The position numbers and the translations under genes were made by a program. Below the pieces are notes generated by a model. The model was not told where the DNA came from and did no database searches. It saw only the letters and a program-made list of their open reading frames with translations. A stretch of DNA of 8,858 nucleotides from an uncultured Bacteroidales bacterium (lineage in GTDB: Bacteria; Bacteroidota; Bacteroidia; Bacteroidales; UBA4417), in NCBI GenBank assembly GCA_903917425.1, contig CAIXAQ010000267.1, positions 1 to 8,858 on the forward strand. Reading direction: 5' to 3'. Below, piece by piece: positions 7,130 to 8,858 of the stretch. The stretch's first letter is position 1. The number at the start of each line of letters is the position of its first letter.

Positions 7130-7814
7130 GTCATTTCCTACTTCTATAGGATTGTTAAAATCTGAAAACGTGAATAACCTAAGCCCTTCACTCCATCTCC
7201 ATTACAGAAACCTCTTCACAACTACGACTTAGTACGCAACTGTGATCTGCATTGGTACTTTCAGCCTTACTGGTGCTCAGCTTGTGCCTTTTCTCTTCGT
7301 CTATCGGCGTAACCCTGCCACAGACTTTCATCAGTTCACAGTACTCTCCTGTTCCGTATAAAAGCCCAAATAACGTTTATGCCACCTTCATATCGGTTGC
7401 CACATAGTCAGTAAATCAGGTTGCCGCTATGCTCCTCGTTCCATCGCGCGAGACTGGAAGTTTTTGACAACGGGTTGCTATCTCAATACCTCATCAGTGG
7501 TTCACTTGCGTTCATCTCCGTTATTTATACCTGATGGATGACTCCAACTTTTACTCATGGCTTATTTATTTTTAAAAGTATTCGTGAGCTCACTCCGTTC
7601 GGTTCCTTGTCCGTTCAACACCACAGCTTTTGGCTACAGCACCGCAAGGCGGTTTACTCACTATCGTTCGTGAGATCGCGCAAGCGCTAAGTTGCAATAC
7701 CTGCCTGCACAGCTACTGCGAAGGTTCATCTCTTCACAGAAACCCCTTCATCTTCTATACAGCATGTAAAAGAACTTTCTTTACTTAAATTCGTGCTTTT
7801 ACTTCAGGACACAC
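7130..7814 (-). mobile_element. Group II intron remnant: 5' ribozyme part, lacking RT/maturase and domains V and VI
   Basis: On the minus strand this non-coding stretch reads as the 5' half of a Bacteroidota group II intron of the kind that carries an LtrA-like maturase. It begins with GTGTG at 7814-7810, matching the GUGYG 5' end rule. It contains segments I recognise from such introns, including gcgcgatggaacgaggagc, gatatgaaggtggcataaac, tatacggaacaggagagtac, ctgagcaccagtaaggctg and ctgtaatggagatggag. These would cover domains I to III and the start of domain IV. No reverse transcriptase ORF follows, and no domain V hairpin appears before the rhs gene, so the element cannot splice or move. 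The left boundary is approximate (7130 plus or minus about 40). Recognition is from memory; a covariance-model search would settle it. Confidence 0.68.
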
Positions 7815-7880
7815 TCCGCGCCAGCGGAGGTAGCCATTCTAACTTTTTATTGTATGAACTACGGACTGCGGGGGGCGAGT
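7814..7880. repeat. GC-rich palindromic, REP-like segment
   Basis: Bases 7814-7819 (ctccgc) pair with 7824-7829 (gcggag) around the loop gcca. A second GC-rich patch, ggactgcggggggcgag, lies at 7863-7879, and an AT-rich stretch separates the two. The composition is unlike the AT-rich gene on its right. It resembles intergenic REP-type repeats often found in Bacteroidota, but no second copy exists in the window to prove repetition. It also supplies the last six codons and the stop of the 7859-8536 gene. Confidence 0.4.
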
Positions 7881-8536
7881 AAAAAGGCAATTTTCTCTTT
7901 CTTCCACCAAAATTTTATTGAACAAACTATGCAATTGTTGCTCTTTTTTTTACACTTGATAATATTTTCTTTTTCAAAATTGAAATCATAAAATGAATTG
8001 TTTTTTTTTAGTTCAAGAATATATTTTACTTTATTAGCAAAATCAACTTTCAGAGCATAAGGGATTTTATCAAAACAAAAACGTATGTAAATTATTGAAT
8101 CATTTGGAATTAAACTATTATCAAGGACAAAACAAGCATTATTATCAAATTCACCAATATAACAAAGCTCTTTTTTGCTGTAGCCAAATATCTCGCAGCC
8201 ATTAAACTTTTTAAATTGTTCATCTAATTTCAATTGAATTATAAGCTTGTTTTCAGGAAAGGAATCTGAGAATATTACATCTTTTTTCACAAAATCCTGA
8301 AAATGTTTCGCTATTTTTTCATATTTCAATATTATTATTTTTTCATCCTCATGTATTATTTCTAATTTCCCTACACATCCTTTTAGGATTGTGTAGGATT
8401 CTATTGCAGCATTTAATACAATAGAATCGTTCTCAATATTTGTATAAAGTCTATTGCAATTTTGAGCTATTATTCCTTTGGAAGTAAAAGAAATTACAAA
8501 AGAAACTACAAAAAGAAATTTCGCTAAATCCATCAT
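7859..8536 (-). CDS. Secreted cysteine-rich protein of unknown function
   Basis: The product is 225 residues and I do not recognise the family. An N-terminal signal peptide (MMDLAKFLFVV to GIIA, cleavage likely before Q25) sends it to the periplasm or beyond. The start may be the first or second ATG (8534-8536 or 8531-8533). The mature part has nine cysteines (27, 54, 114, 125, 135, 154, 195, 202, 205), enough for disulphides, and a basic, aromatic C-terminal segment with FWWKKEK (209-215). There is no lipobox and no membrane helix after the signal. The stop of the upstream gene (TGA, 8535-8533) overlaps this ATG, so the two are probably translationally coupled. The last residues, LAPRSP, are encoded by GC-rich DNA that looks like an inserted repeat, so the original C-terminus may have been replaced. 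By position it could be the partner of the upstream product, as an immunity or accessory protein; this is inference. Confidence 0.7.
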   Translation of the reverse strand: MMDLAKFLFVVSFVISFTSKGIIAQNCNRLYTNIENDSIVLNAAIESYTILKGCVGKLEIIHEDEKIIILKYEKIAKHFQDFVKKDVIFSDSFPENKLIIQLKLDEQFKKFNGCEIFGYSKKELCYIGEFDNNACFVLDNSLIPNDSIIYIRFCFDKIPYALKVDFANKVKYILELKKNNSFYDFNFEKENIIKCKKKSNNCIVCSIKFWWKKEKIAFLLAPRSP

Positions 8537-8858
8537 TTTACTGTAAAAAATTGAAACCCATAATCTTTAAGCATTGATCTAGTTAATATGAAAGGCTTGT
8601 TAAAATTCCAAAAGCGCATTTCGAATTTTGGTACATTGTATTGATCAACATTGTTACTCCAAATTTTCATCTTATACATTGCCATTTCATGCCCCGTTAT
8701 TTTTTCTCCATCGAAATAATTAGAAGTATGACCAAAAATTGCATTTGATGATACAGGTGGGTTTCTTACCAAATTTGCGATTGGAATCCTATTTGCGTTT
8801 ATGTTTTCACAAGGACTAATATATTTAAAATATTCATCTAATTCCGTATTTTGTATGG
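8533..8858 (-). CDS. C-terminal part of an unrecognised protein (runs off the right edge)
   Basis: The frame is open from the stop at 8533-8535 to the edge of the window. The first complete codon is 8854-8856, giving at least 107 residues. A TTG at 8770-8772 has no special claim to be the start, because the coding frame continues upstream with plausible protein sequence (LDEYFKYISPCENINANR). Visible segments include NPPVSSNAIFGHTSNYFDGEKITGHEM and, near the end, WNFNKPFILTRSMLKDYGFQ. I do not recognise the family, and no catalytic motif can be named safely. It overlaps the next gene by 4 bp in an ATGA arrangement. It could be the end of a second large effector or a stand-alone secreted protein; the upstream sequence is needed. 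Confidence 0.65.
   Translation of the reverse strand, partial: IQNTELDEYFKYISPCENINANRIPIANLVRNPPVSSNAIFGHTSNYFDGEKITGHEMAMYKMKIWSNNVDQYNVPKFEMRFWNFNKPFILTRSMLKDYGFQFFTVK

Noticed and set aside
7130..7814. Ribosomal RNA, CRISPR array or broken transposase in the hairpin-rich non-coding stretch
   Set aside because: No regularly spaced repeats, rRNA segments or transposase reading frames are seen, while several segments match group II intron domain I-III sequence.
8770..8772. TTG as start of a 79-residue protein
   Set aside because: The frame is open to the window edge with plausible protein sequence upstream, so the gene is better read as 5'-incomplete.

Overview
The window looks like an accessory region from a member of the Bacteroidota. 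It is AT-rich overall, and no Shine-Dalgarno sequence is visible before the genes. The secreted proteins have short signal peptides ending in Ser-Gln or Ala-Gln. It also holds the tail of an XRE-type regulator of a kind common in this phylum and the 5' part of a Bacteroidota-type group II intron. The genus cannot be determined from the sequence.

Layout, left to right. (a) Bases 77-247, plus strand: C-terminal remnant of a helix-turn-helix regulator without start or DNA-binding domain. (b) Bases 251-274: a perfect hairpin flanked by A and T runs, which serves as a terminator for both converging strands. (c) Bases 279-698, minus strand: a small lipoprotein, best read as an immunity protein. (d) Bases 706-6993, minus strand: a 2095-residue exported Rhs/YD-repeat protein. 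Its order is signal peptide, SpvB-like domain, seven FG-GAP/VCBS motifs, TcdB middle-like region, YD repeats, Rhs core ending in DPSGM, a linker of unknown fold, and a C-terminal M23 (LytM-type) zinc peptidase. (e) About 7130-7814, minus strand: group II intron remnant without reverse transcriptase or domains V and VI. (f) 7814-7880: GC-rich palindromic, REP-like segment. (g) 7859-8536, minus strand: secreted cysteine-rich protein of unknown function. (h) 8533 to the right edge, minus strand: C-terminal part of an unrecognised protein whose stop overlaps the start of (g).

How the genes fit together. The central pair (d) and (c) has the architecture of a polymorphic toxin system. A large conserved shell carries a swappable C-terminal peptidoglycan-hydrolase tip, and a membrane-anchored small protein follows 7 bp downstream to protect the producer's own wall. 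The shell is moderately GC-rich near the Rhs core, while the tip and the lipoprotein gene are much more AT-rich. This composition break is expected when tip and immunity gene are exchanged as a cassette. The pair (h) and (g), coupled by an overlapping stop and start, could be a second cargo/partner module, but this is weaker. The intron remnant, REP-like element and truncated regulator show that the locus has been rearranged repeatedly.
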